From Pseudorhodoferax sp. Leaf265 (lineage in GTDB: Bacteria > Pseudomonadota > Gammaproteobacteria > Burkholderiales > Burkholderiaceae_C): DNA of 64,000 nt. Both the position numbers and the translations under genes were made by a program. Where the stretch lies: the NCBI RefSeq assembly GCF_001422365.1, contig NZ_LMMT01000003.1, positions 761 through 64,760 of the forward strand, written 5' to 3'. Below the pieces are notes generated by a model, which was given only the letters and a program-made list of their open reading frames with translations, had not been told where the DNA came from and did not search any database. The stretch's first letter is position 1, and each line of letters starts with the position of its first letter. Below are positions 19,995 through 28,924 of this stretch, piece by piece.

Positions 19995-22900
19995 GCGCTT
20001 CTTCCGAGCTTCTGCTGACCAGCCCCGGCGGCCTGTCCGCGGCCTTCCATGCCAACGGCACGCTGCACCGCCTGGACTTCGGCGACACCACCCTCCAGCT
20101 GTTCTCGGGCCACGCGCTCGAAGCGGCGGCCACGGCGCTGTGGCTGCGGCGGCGGCAGGATGGGGCGGTGCTGGACAGCCTGAACCTGCTCGCGCCGGCC
20201 AGCGGGGCGCAGTGGCGCCTGCACGCCGGTGCGTGGCAGGCGCGCGGGCGCTGGGGCGCTCTGCGCTACCTGGTGCGGCTGCAACTGCACGCCAGCGCAC
20301 CGGTCTGGTCGTGGCATGTGGACCTGCACAACGCGGGCGACAGCGCGCAGGCGGTCGATCTCGTGCTGCTGCAGGACGTCGCGCTGGCGCCCTATGGTGC
20401 GGTCCGCATCAACGAGTACTACGTGAGCCAGTACCTGGACCATGTGCCGCTGGACCATCCGTCGCGCGGCACCGTGCTGGCAACGCGGCAGAACCTGGCG
20501 GGCGCGGGCCAGCGCCATCCCTGGCTGCTGATGGGCTCGCTGCGGCAGGCGGTCGGCTTCGCGACCGACGCCTTGCAGTCCGTCGGCCTGGGCTGGCGCA
20601 GCGGTGAGGCACCCGTTGCAGCCGTGGCCGACCTGCCCAACCAGCGGCTGCAGCACGAACACGCCATGCTGGCGCTGCAGGACGAAGCCTGCGTGCTGGC
20701 TGCGCATGCCGATGTGCGGCTGGGATTTTTCGCCGGTGTGCAGGCCGACCATCCAGGCGCGACAGGCACGGCCGACCTGGCCCAGGCCGATGCCTGGGCG
20801 GCGTTGGCCGCGGCCGCGCCGGCGCCGGATGAGCCGGGTCCGCGCTGGCGCGAGGCCGTGCCCAGCCTATTCACGCAGGCCGGCGACCTGCCGGCGCGGG
20901 AGCTGTCCGAGGCGCAGCTGGCCCAGCGGTTTCCGCTTCCCTGGCGCCAGGTGGAGCGCGACGCCGACGGGTTGTTGCTGTCCTTCTTCGCGGCCTGCGG
21001 TACGCATGTGGCCTTGCCGCGCAAGGAGCGGCAGGCGCTGCGCCCGCATGGTCAGCTGCTGCGCACGGGCGCGCACCTGGTGCCCGACGAGCGCAGCCTG
21101 ACCAGCACCTGCTGGATGGGCGGGGTCTTCCATTCCATGGTGACCCAGGGCCATGTCAGCAGCAACCGGCTGCTGTCCACCGTGCGCAGCTACTTGGGGT
21201 TGAACCGCGGCAGCGGCCAGCGCGTGCTGGTGGAGATCGGCGGGCAATGGCAACTGCTGGGGCTGCCCTCGGCGTTCGCCATGTCCGGGCGGCAATGCCA
21301 ATGGGTCTATGCCCACGCGGAGGGCGTGCTGACGGTCCGCGCCGGCGCCGCGGCCGAGGACCATGCGCTGTCGCTCGCGCTGCAGGTGGACGCCGGTCCC
21401 GCGCGGCGCTTCCTCGTCACGCACCACCTGGCCCTGCAGGGCGACGACGGCCTCGCGCCGGGCATGCCCGCCTGGCAGCGCGGCGCGGACGGTGCGGTGA
21501 CCGTGGCGCCCGCGCCCGGCAGCGCCGCGCAGCGGCAGTACCCGGGCGGCAGCTTCGCGCTGCAGCCCGACGCGCGCAGTGCGGCGCTGCTGGAGCACGT
21601 CGGTGCGGACGAGCTGCTGTACCTGGACGGGCGATCGCGCGGCCAGCCCTTCCTGTGCCTGCGGACCCTGCCGTGCACCGACTTCGGCTTGGACATCCGC
21701 TCCCACCTGCTCGGGCCGCTGGCCGCGCCCGATGCCGCCTTGCCCCGCCTGCCTGCGTTGCGCCTGCCACGGCTGGAGCTACCGCAAGGCACGGCCCAGC
21801 CCAGGCTGGCGGCGCTGTCCGAGTGGCTGCCCTGGCTGCAGGACAACGCGCTGGTGCATTACCTCGCGCCGCGCGGCCTGGAGCAGTACACGGGCGGCGG
21901 CTGGGGCACGCGCGACGTGAGCCAGGGCCCTGTGGAGCTGCTGCTGGCGCACGGCTGCCTGCCACCGCTGCGCGACCTGCTGCTGCGCGTGTTCGCCGAG
22001 CAGCAGCCGAACGGCGACTGGCCGCAGTGGTTCATGTTCTTCGCGCGCGACCGCCTCGTGCGCGCCGGCGATTCGCACGGCGACATCGTGTTCTGGCCGC
22101 TCGTCGCGCTGGGCCAGTACCTGCAGGCCTCGGGCGATGGTGGCCTGCTCGACGAACGGCTGCCGTTCTTCCACGCGAAGGGACCGTCGCATGCCGAGCA
22201 GGCCACGGTCTGGCAGCACGTGGAGCGCGCGCTGGGCGTCATCGCGCGCCGGCGCATCCCGGCCACCCACCTGGCGGCCTATGGCCATGGCGACTGGAAC
22301 GATTCGTTGCAGCCGGCCGACCCGGCCCTGCGCGAGCGGCTGTGCAGCGCCTGGACCGTGACGCTGCACTACCAGATGCTGCGCACGCTGGGGCAGGCGC
22401 TGCAGGCCCTGGGCCGCACGGACCGGGCCGATGCGCTGGCGGCGCAGGCCCAGGCGGCGCTGCACGACTTCCAGCAGCAGCTGATGCCCGATGGCGTGCT
22501 GGCAGGCTATGCCCTGTTCGAGGCCACAGGCGCGCCGCGTTACCTGCTGCACCCGCGCGACGCGCTGACGGGGGCGCACTACAGCCTGCTGCCCATGGTC
22601 CACGCCGTCATCCACGAGATGCTGGACCCGGACCAGGCCGCACGGCACCTGGCCCTGGTCCGTACGCACCTGCTGGGCCCTGACGGCGCCCGTCTGTTCG
22701 ACCGCCCGCTGGCCTACTGCGGCGGCCCGCAGACCCTGTTCCAGCGCGCCGAAAGCAGCAGCTTCTTCGGCCGCGAGATCGGCCTCATGTACACCCATGC
22801 CCACCTGCGCTACGCCGAGGCGCTGGCGCAGCACGGGGATGCAGAGGCTTTCTTCGAGGCCCTGTGCCAGGCCAACCCGATCGGCATGCAGGCGTGGCTA

Positions 22901-23374
22901 CCGCAGGCGCGGCTGCGCCAGGCCAACTGCTACTACTCCAGTTCCGACGCCGAGTTCGCCGACCGCTACGAGGCCGCGGAGCAGTACGACCGCCTGTCCG
23001 CCGGCGAGGTCGGCGTGCAGGGCGGCTGGCGCGTGTACTCCAGCGGCGCGGGCATCGCGCTGAGCCTGGTCGTGCGCCAGCTGCTGGGGCTGCGCAGCAG
23101 CCACGACGCGGTCCACTTCGACCCGGTGATGCCCGCGAGCCTGGATGGTCTGGTCGCGCAGGCCACGCTGCGCGGCACGGCCCTGGAGGTGCGCTACCGC
23201 GTCGGGCCGCGCGGCTGCGGGGTGCAGCAGCTGGTGCTGAACGGGCAAGTGCTGGCGTTCACGCGCTTGCCCAACCGCTACCGACTGGGCGCGGCCAGCG
23301 TCGCGCTGCAAGATTGGACGGATGCGCTCGCGCAGGCCGCAGACAGCGCGCGCCTGGAGATCGTGCTGGCCTGA
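19991..23374 (+). CDS. 1,2-beta-oligoglucan phosphorylase-like (GH94) enzyme
   Basis: 1127 residues without a signal peptide, so cytoplasmic. The start overlaps the previous stop (ATGA). The length and layout match 1,2-beta-oligoglucan phosphorylases such as the Listeria innocua enzyme, not the roughly 800-residue cellobiose phosphorylases. A long N-terminal beta-rich part begins LTSPGGLSAAFHANGTLHRL. The catalytic barrel has GLEQYTGGGWGTRDVSQGPV, NGDWPQWFMFF, and the GH94 acid motif GDWNDS with Asp768. The reaction would be phosphorolysis of sophorooligosaccharides to alpha-glucose 1-phosphate and a shorter chain, saving one ATP per glucose. The gene closes the operon; its stop abuts the convergent Bug gene (TGATCA). 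Specificity is inferred from family and neighbours. Confidence 0.85.
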   Translation: MSASSELLLTSPGGLSAAFHANGTLHRLDFGDTTLQLFSGHALEAAATALWLRRRQDGAVLDSLNLLAPASGAQWRLHAGAWQARGRWGALRYLVRLQLHASAPVWSWHVDLHNAGDSAQAVDLVLLQDVALAPYGAVRINEYYVSQYLDHVPLDHPSRGTVLATRQNLAGAGQRHPWLLMGSLRQAVGFATDALQSVGLGWRSGEAPVAAVADLPNQRLQHEHAMLALQDEACVLAAHADVRLGFFAGVQADHPGATGTADLAQADAWAALAAAAPAPDEPGPRWREAVPSLFTQAGDLPARELSEAQLAQRFPLPWRQVERDADGLLLSFFAACGTHVALPRKERQALRPHGQLLRTGAHLVPDERSLTSTCWMGGVFHSMVTQGHVSSNRLLSTVRSYLGLNRGSGQRVLVEIGGQWQLLGLPSAFAMSGRQCQWVYAHAEGVLTVRAGAAAEDHALSLALQVDAGPARRFLVTHHLALQGDDGLAPGMPAWQRGADGAVTVAPAPGSAAQRQYPGGSFALQPDARSAALLEHVGADELLYLDGRSRGQPFLCLRTLPCTDFGLDIRSHLLGPLAAPDAALPRLPALRLPRLELPQGTAQPRLAALSEWLPWLQDNALVHYLAPRGLEQYTGGGWGTRDVSQGPVELLLAHGCLPPLRDLLLRVFAEQQPNGDWPQWFMFFARDRLVRAGDSHGDIVFWPLVALGQYLQASGDGGLLDERLPFFHAKGPSHAEQATVWQHVERALGVIARRRIPATHLAAYGHGDWNDSLQPADPALRERLCSAWTVTLHYQMLRTLGQALQALGRTDRADALAAQAQAALHDFQQQLMPDGVLAGYALFEATGAPRYLLHPRDALTGAHYSLLPMVHAVIHEMLDPDQAARHLALVRTHLLGPDGARLFDRPLAYCGGPQTLFQRAESSSFFGREIGLMYTHAHLRYAEALAQHGDAEAFFEALCQANPIGMQAWLPQARLRQANCYYSSSDAEFADRYEAAEQYDRLSAGEVGVQGGWRVYSSGAGIALSLVVRQLLGLRSSHDAVHFDPVMPASLDGLVAQATLRGTALEVRYRVGPRGCGVQQLVLNGQVLAFTRLPNRYRLGAASVALQDWTDALAQAADSARLEIVLA

Positions 23375-24343
23375 TCAGTCCCCGCGGATGCCGCGCTCCT
23401 TGATGATGGCCCCGAAGCGCCTGGAATCCTCCTCCGCGCGCTGGTGGAACTGCTCCGGACTCAAGGGCAGTGCCTCGCCACCGAGCGCCAGCATGCGTTC
23501 GCGCAGCGGCGCCGTCTGCAGGATGCGGTTGATCTCGCGGTTCAGCCGCGCGATCACATCGGCCGGCGTGCCGGCCGGCGCGTAGAAACCGAACACCGTG
23601 TCCGCGTCGAAGCCCTTGAGCCCGGCCTCGTCCAGCGTGGGCACGTCGGGAAAGGCCGGCGAGCGCTTGGGGCTGCCCACGGCCAGCAGGCGCAGCTTGC
23701 CGGCACGCACCTGGTTCAGGCCGATGCCGGGGTCGAAGAAGTAGTCGATCTGGCCGGCCAGCAGGTCCTGCAGCGCGGGCGCTGCGCCGCGGTAGGGCAC
23801 GTGCACCGCGAACACATTGGCCTGCGCCTTCATCATCTCGCCGGCCAGGTGTGGCGAGCTGCCGTTGCCGGGAGAGCCGTAGGACAGCTTGCCCGGGTTG
23901 GCCTTGAGGTAGGCGATGAACTCGGCGATGTTCTTCGGCGGCAGGTCCGGCCGCACCAGCAGGTAGACCAGCACGCGCGCGGCCGAGGCCACGGGCACGA
24001 TGTCGCGCACCGGGTCGAAGGGCATGCGCGCATAGATGTGCGGATTCACCGAGACCATGCCGCCCGAACTCATGAGCAGCGTGTAGCCGTCCGGCGCGGC
24101 CTTGGTCACGGCTTCGCCGCCGATGTTGCCGTTGGCGCCGCCGCGGTTCTCCACGACCACGGGCTGGCCCAGCGCCTCGGACAGCGGCTGGCCGACCGCG
24201 CGCGCGATCTGGTCGGCCGCGCCGCCGGGCGGGAAGTTGACGACCACGCGGATCGGTTTGGCGGGCCAGGCCTGGGCTCGGGCGGGGCCGACAGTGGCGA
24301 ACGCGGCCAGCGTGGCGAGGGCGGTCCGGCGGGGGATGGTCAT
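23375..24343 (-). CDS. Bug-family periplasmic solute receptor
   Basis: 322 residues. A short signal peptide with paired Arg residues (MTIPRRTALATLAAFATVGP) ends near ARAQ. Motifs include VVVNFPPGGAADQIARAVG, ENRGGANGNIGGEAVTK, PDGYTLLMSSGGMVSVNP, VPYRGAAPALQDLLAGQIDY and PDVPTLDEAGLKG. It is a soluble periplasmic binding protein with an unknown carboxylate-like ligand. The benzoylformate decarboxylase gene lies just upstream on the same strand, 27 bases away, so an aromatic 2-oxo acid or mandelate-like ligand is a reasonable guess. Its stop codon touches that of the glucan phosphorylase gene. Confidence 0.9.
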   Translation of the reverse strand: MTIPRRTALATLAAFATVGPARAQAWPAKPIRVVVNFPPGGAADQIARAVGQPLSEALGQPVVVENRGGANGNIGGEAVTKAAPDGYTLLMSSGGMVSVNPHIYARMPFDPVRDIVPVASAARVLVYLLVRPDLPPKNIAEFIAYLKANPGKLSYGSPGNGSSPHLAGEMMKAQANVFAVHVPYRGAAPALQDLLAGQIDYFFDPGIGLNQVRAGKLRLLAVGSPKRSPAFPDVPTLDEAGLKGFDADTVFGFYAPAGTPADVIARLNREINRILQTAPLRERMLALGGEALPLSPEQFHQRAEEDSRRFGAIIKERGIRGD

Positions 24344-24370
24344 GCTTGTCTCCTTGTCTTGTGGTGCGGT

Positions 24371-25963
24371 TCAGTCGACTTCGATTTCCAGCAGCGTCGG
24401 CGATGTCGCGGCCAGCGCCTGCGGCAACAGACGCTCCAGGGATTCGCCATCGGCCGCGCGCAGGCCCTGGCAGCCATGGCCATGCGCCAGCGCGACGAAG
24501 TCCAGGTCGGGCAGGGCGGTGCCGGGCAGTTCGGCGCCTGCCGCGAAGCCGAAGGCCGGCGCGAACATGTTGAGTGCCGCGTAGCTGCGGTTCTTGAGGA
24601 TCAGCACCGTGAGCGGCAGCCGCAGCTGGGCCGCGCTCCACAGCGCCTGGATCGCGTACATGGCCGAGCCGTCGCCGATCAGCGCGATCACGCGCCGGCC
24701 GGGCCGGCCCAGCGCCACGCCCACGGCCGCCGGCAGGCTGTGGCCCAGGCCGCCGCTGCACATGGTGTAGAAGCTGGCGGCCGCGCGCATGGGCAACTGC
24801 TGCTGCATGGTGGCGCGGGCGCTGGGCGCCTCCTCGACCACCACGGCATCGGCCGGCCGCAGCTTGTCGAGCCGGTGCAGCACCCAGGCGGTGGAGGGGC
24901 GCTCGCCCGCGGCCGGGGCCGGCGGCACCGGGGCCGGCTGGCGCGCGGGCGGCGGCTCGCGGTGGCCTGCTGCTGCGGCCGGCCGTGCCAGCAGTTCCTC
25001 GACCGCGAGCCGGATGTTGCCGACCACCGCCAGGCCCACGGGCGCCCAGGCCGCGACCTGTGGGTCGTCGACGATCTGCGCCAGGCTGGCGCCGGCCGGC
25101 AGGTGTGGGCCCTGGCCCTCCACGTGGTAGGTGAAGGCCGCCGCGCCGAGCGCGAGCACGAAGTCGTGGCCAGAAAGCTTCTGCACGATCTGCTCGCGCA
25201 TGGCCGGCAGGAAGCCGGCGAACAGCGGGTGGTCTTCGGGGAAGCCCGCCCGGCCCGACATGGGCGCGATCCACACGCGGGCCTGGTGGCGTTCGGCCAG
25301 GGCCACGGTGACGTCCCAGGCGCCAGCGCGGTCCGTGGCCGCACCGACCACCAGCGCCGGCCGGCGGCTCGCCTCCAGCAACTGGCCGATGCGCGCGAGC
25401 AGCGCCGGATCGGGCCGCGCCACCTGGCTCACCGTGCGCGCCAGCACGGGCTCGGTCGGCTGCGCCCAGTCGTCCGCCGGGATCGACACCAGCACCGGGC
25501 CCTTGGGCTCCTGCATGGCGACGTAGTAGGCACGTGCGATGGCGAGCGGCACATCCTCGGCGCGGGCCGGCTCCACGCTCCACTTGACATAGGGCTTGGG
25601 CAGCTCGGTCGCCTGGGCCGAGAACAGGAAGGGCTCGAACGGCAGGATGGAACGCGCCTGCTGGCCGGCCGTGATGACCATGGGCGTGCGGTTCTTGTGG
25701 GCCGTGAAGATGTTGCCCATGGCGTGGCCCACGCCGGCCGCCGAATGCAGGTTGACGAAGGCCGCGTTGCCCGTGGCCTGGGCGTAGCCGTCGGCCATGC
25801 CCACGACCACGGATTCCTGCAGGCCCAGCACGTAGCGGAAGTCGTCCGGGAAGTCGAGGAACAGCGGCAGCTCGGTGGAGCCGGGGTTGCCGAAGATGGT
25901 GTCGATGCCGAAGCTGCGCAGCAGCGCCAGCACGGCTTCGCGGACGGTGGGTTGGTCGGACAT
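24371..25963 (-). CDS. mdlC: Benzoylformate decarboxylase-like ThDP enzyme
   Basis: 530 residues against 528 in the Pseudomonas putida enzyme. The ATG at 25963 gives the standard N terminus. Residues known to be needed in benzoylformate decarboxylase are present: Ser29 in NPGSTELP, Glu50 in GLQES, His73 in NLHSAAG and His280 in FTYHVEG. The thiamine diphosphate/Mg motif is ALIGDGSAMYAIQALWSAAQ, ending in LKN. The reaction is benzoylformate to benzaldehyde and CO2, as in mandelate degradation, but close homologues act on other 2-oxo acids. No mandelate dehydrogenase or benzaldehyde dehydrogenase gene is nearby. It is co-directional with the Bug gene and divergent from a LysR gene, 81 bases away. 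Confidence 0.82.
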   Translation of the reverse strand: MSDQPTVREAVLALLRSFGIDTIFGNPGSTELPLFLDFPDDFRYVLGLQESVVVGMADGYAQATGNAAFVNLHSAAGVGHAMGNIFTAHKNRTPMVITAGQQARSILPFEPFLFSAQATELPKPYVKWSVEPARAEDVPLAIARAYYVAMQEPKGPVLVSIPADDWAQPTEPVLARTVSQVARPDPALLARIGQLLEASRRPALVVGAATDRAGAWDVTVALAERHQARVWIAPMSGRAGFPEDHPLFAGFLPAMREQIVQKLSGHDFVLALGAAAFTYHVEGQGPHLPAGASLAQIVDDPQVAAWAPVGLAVVGNIRLAVEELLARPAAAAGHREPPPARQPAPVPPAPAAGERPSTAWVLHRLDKLRPADAVVVEEAPSARATMQQQLPMRAAASFYTMCSGGLGHSLPAAVGVALGRPGRRVIALIGDGSAMYAIQALWSAAQLRLPLTVLILKNRSYAALNMFAPAFGFAAGAELPGTALPDLDFVALAHGHGCQGLRAADGESLERLLPQALAATSPTLLEIEVD

Positions 25964-26044
25964 GGTGGCAGTCGGAAGGAACGGGAGCCCGCGATCTTCT
26001 GTCGCCGGGCTCATGCAATCAATAAAATGGTATGGATAAGAACC

Positions 26045-26959
26045 ATGCGCCCTGTGCATATCAACGCACTCGACCTGAACCTGCTGCGGCTGTTCGATGC
26101 GATCGGCCGCACGCGCAACGTGAGCCGCGCGGCCGAGCTGCTGGACATCACCCAACCCGCGGCGAGCCAGGGCCTGGCGCGGCTGCGCACGCTGCTGCAC
26201 GACCCGCTGTTCGTGCGCGCCGGCGCCGGCGTGCGGCCCACGCCCAAGGCCGAGGCCCTGGGCAGCGCGGTGCGCGAGGCGCTGGGCATCCTGGAGCAGG
26301 CGCTCAACGCGCAGGCCAGCTTCGATCCGGCCAGCGCGCGCCAGGTGTTCCGCCTGCATCTGTCCGACATCGGCGAGGCGCGCTTCCTGCCCGAACTCAT
26401 GGCCGCGCTGCTGCGGGCCGCGCCGGGTGTGCGGGTGGAGACCATGCCCTTGCCAGCCGCCGAGATCGCGCCGGCGCTGGACGACGGGCGCATCGACCTG
26501 GCTTTCGGCTTCCTGCCCCAGGTGCAGGGCACCGAGCATGTGGCGCTGCTGCGCGACCGCTACATCGTGCTGCTGCGCGAAGGCCATCCGCTGCTGCGCA
26601 CGCGCCGCAAGGCCGGCGACCTGCAATGGCTGCGCGAACTGGAACTGGTGGCCGTGCGCACGCACTCGGACACGCTGCGCATCCTCGAACTGCTGCAGCT
26701 GCAGGACCGGCTGCGGCTGACCACGCACCACTTCCTCGTGCTGCCGGCCATCGTGCGCGCGACCGACCTGGCCGTGGTGATGCCGCGCAACATCGCGCTG
26801 GGCTTTGCCGAGCAGGGCGGCTACGCGCTGGTGGAGCCGGCGCTGCCGCTGGCCGAATTCACGGTGTCATTGCACTGGAGCCGTCGCCACGCCAGCGAGC
26901 CGGCGCGGGCCTGGCTGCGCCAATTCATCGTGAATCTGTTCGCGACCGCTGCGGCTTAA
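26045..26959 (+). CDS. LysR-family transcriptional regulator (NodD/NahR-like)
   Basis: 304 residues from ATG 26045; an ATG six codons upstream (26027) is the alternative. The N terminus HINALDLNLLRLFDAIGRTRNVSRAAELLDITQPAASQGLARLR is the LysR helix-turn-helix written in the style of the NodD/NahR/PcaQ branch. The C-terminal domain has FRLHLSDIGEARFLPELMAAL and DDGRIDLAFGFLP. It is divergent from the benzoylformate decarboxylase and Bug genes and probably regulates them. The 81 bp shared region contains the only A/T-rich pocket around (26015-26040). Confidence 0.87.
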   Translation: MRPVHINALDLNLLRLFDAIGRTRNVSRAAELLDITQPAASQGLARLRTLLHDPLFVRAGAGVRPTPKAEALGSAVREALGILEQALNAQASFDPASARQVFRLHLSDIGEARFLPELMAALLRAAPGVRVETMPLPAAEIAPALDDGRIDLAFGFLPQVQGTEHVALLRDRYIVLLREGHPLLRTRRKAGDLQWLRELELVAVRTHSDTLRILELLQLQDRLRLTTHHFLVLPAIVRATDLAVVMPRNIALGFAEQGGYALVEPALPLAEFTVSLHWSRRHASEPARAWLRQFIVNLFATAAA

Positions 26960-27018
26960 CGCGCACGTCATGGGGGGCCGGCAAGCTGCCTGGCTTTGTT
27001 TCTTCCACAAGGTCCCCG

Positions 27019-28748
27019 ATGAAGAAGATCCCCGCGATGGTCAATCCGCTGGCCGAGGCCGTGCCCCCGCAACCCGGCCGTCGCCGCTTCGTGCGCCAGG
27101 TGGCACTGGGCGCCGCCGCCTTCGGCGGCCTGGCGCTGGCGGCTGCGGCGGCAGCGACGACGATCCCGAGGTCGCGTTCGCGCACGGCGTGGCCAGCGGC
27201 GATCCGCTCGCGGACCGCGTGATCCTGTGGACCCGCGTGAGCACCGCGGCCACGCAGGAGATCGCATTGCGCTGGGAGGTGGCCAGCGACAGCGGCTTCA
27301 CCGCCATCGTCGCCAGCGGCGAGGCCCGCACCTCGGCCGCGCGCGACCACACGGTCAAGGTCGATGCCACGGGCCTGGCGGCCGGGCGCAGCTATTGGTA
27401 CCGCTTCAACGCCTACGGCCAGCTCTCGCCCGTGGGCCGCACCCGCACGCTGCCGGCTGCAGGTGCCACCCAGGTGCGGCTGGCGGTGTTCTCGTGCTCC
27501 AACTACCCGGCCGGCTACTTCAACGTCTACGCCGAGGCTGCCAAACGCAACGACCTGGACGCCACCGTGCACCTGGGCGACTACATCTACGAGTACGCGC
27601 AGGGCGGCTATGCGTCGGCCAACGCGGCCGCGCTGGGCCGTCTGTCCGAGCCCTCCACCGAGACCGTGCAACTGACGGACTACCGGCGCCGCTACGCCCA
27701 ATACCGCAGCGACGCCGACCTGCAGGCCCTGCACGCGGCCGTGCCCATGATCGCGGTCTGGGACGACCACGAGATCAGCAACGACACCTGGATGAACGGT
27801 GCGGAGAACCACCAGCCCGCAGAAGGCGACTTCGCCGCGCGCAAGGCCGCTGCCATCCAGGCCTACCACGAGTGGATGCCGATCCGCAGCGGTGCCGACA
27901 CCGGGCGGATCTACCGCAGCTTCGACTTCGGCGGCCTGCTCGCGTTGCACATGCTGGACACGCGCGTGGTCGGCCGCGACGAACAGCTGTCCTACACCCC
28001 GTACATCACGCAGACCGGGCTGGACGCGGCCGGCTTCACGGCGGCCGTGGGCGATCCCGCGCGCCAGCTGCTGGGCAGCACCCAGGCCAACTGGCTGGCG
28101 GGTCAGATGGCCGCCTCCACCGCCACTTGGCAGGTGCTGGGCCAGCAGGTGCTGATGGGCCGCATGCAGGTGCCGGCGCCGCTGCTGTTCGGCCTGCTCG
28201 GGCTGGGCGGCGTCTCGCTGGCCGCGTACAGCGCCATCGCCGCCAAGGCCCAGGCTGCGCCGCAGACCCTGACGGCGCAGGAACTGGCCGTGCTGCAGGC
28301 GCCCGCGATTCCCTACAACCTGGACGCCTGGGACGGCTACCCGGCTGCGCGCGAGGCCGTGCTGGAGATGGCGCGCAGCCAGGGCAAGAACCTCGTGGTG
28401 CTGGCCGGCGACACCCACAACGCCTGGGCCAGCGACCTGCTGGACGCGCAGGGCCGCCAGGTCGGCGTGGAGTTCGCCACCTCGTCGGTCACCTCGCCCG
28501 GCTTCGAGGACTACCTGCCGGGCGAAGACCCGGCCGTGCTGGCCGGCGCACTGACCCAGCTGGTCGGCCCGCTGCAGTACTGCGACACGGCGCGCCGCGG
28601 CTACATGGTGCTGACGACCACGGCCGCCGAGTGCCGGGCCGACTGGACCTACGTCAACACCATCACCAGCCGCAGCTACCAGGCGGTGACGGACAAGGCC
28701 CTGCGCGTGCTGCCTGGCGCGGCCAACCGGCGCATCGTGGCGGTCTGA
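27019..28748 (+). pseudogene. phoD: PhoD-type alkaline phosphatase with a one-base frameshift in the signal peptide
   Basis: The start (ATG 27019) encodes a signal peptide with a Tat-like GRRRFVRQVALGAAAFGGLALAA. The enzyme continues in another frame from about 27144 with CGGSDDDPEVAFAHGVASG. Adding one base between 27143 and 27144 joins the two as LALAAC-GGSDDD, an ideal lipobox, which shows exactly where the frame was lost. The body has the PhoD N-terminal Ig-like region (ASGDPLADRVILWTRV) and the metallophosphatase motifs FSCSNYPAGYFNVY, HLGDYIYEYAQGG, WDDHEISNDTW and GDTHNAWASDLL. It would hydrolyse phosphomonoesters or diesters at the cell envelope using Ca/Fe. As written, the exported enzyme cannot be made. 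A true mutation or an assembly error are both possible. Confidence 0.85.
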
Positions 28749-28924
28749 GCACGGCCGGCCTGGGGTTTCCCCGGGCCGTGGGCGCGGGGGCGGGGGCCCT
28801 TAACATCGCGCCCACGCTCGGTTTTGGTGCATGGCCGGCGGGGAAGGGCCGCCGTGGGGTGGCATCGACCTTGCTGGTGTGACCGAAACACATCCAAGAC
28901 CCGCCCAGAGGTGCCCCGCTGTCC

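Noticed and set aside
16800-20300. Long minus-strand open frame opposite the secreted glycosidase-like gene
   Set aside because: Composition is dominated by Arg, Gly, Ala and His without recognisable domains. The plus-strand gene has a signal peptide, domains and coupled starts.
28749-28924. Riboswitch upstream of the nucleoside importer
   Set aside because: The 176 bases contain G-rich runs but no purine-riboswitch or other class consensus that I can match. Covariance-model scanning would be needed to support one.
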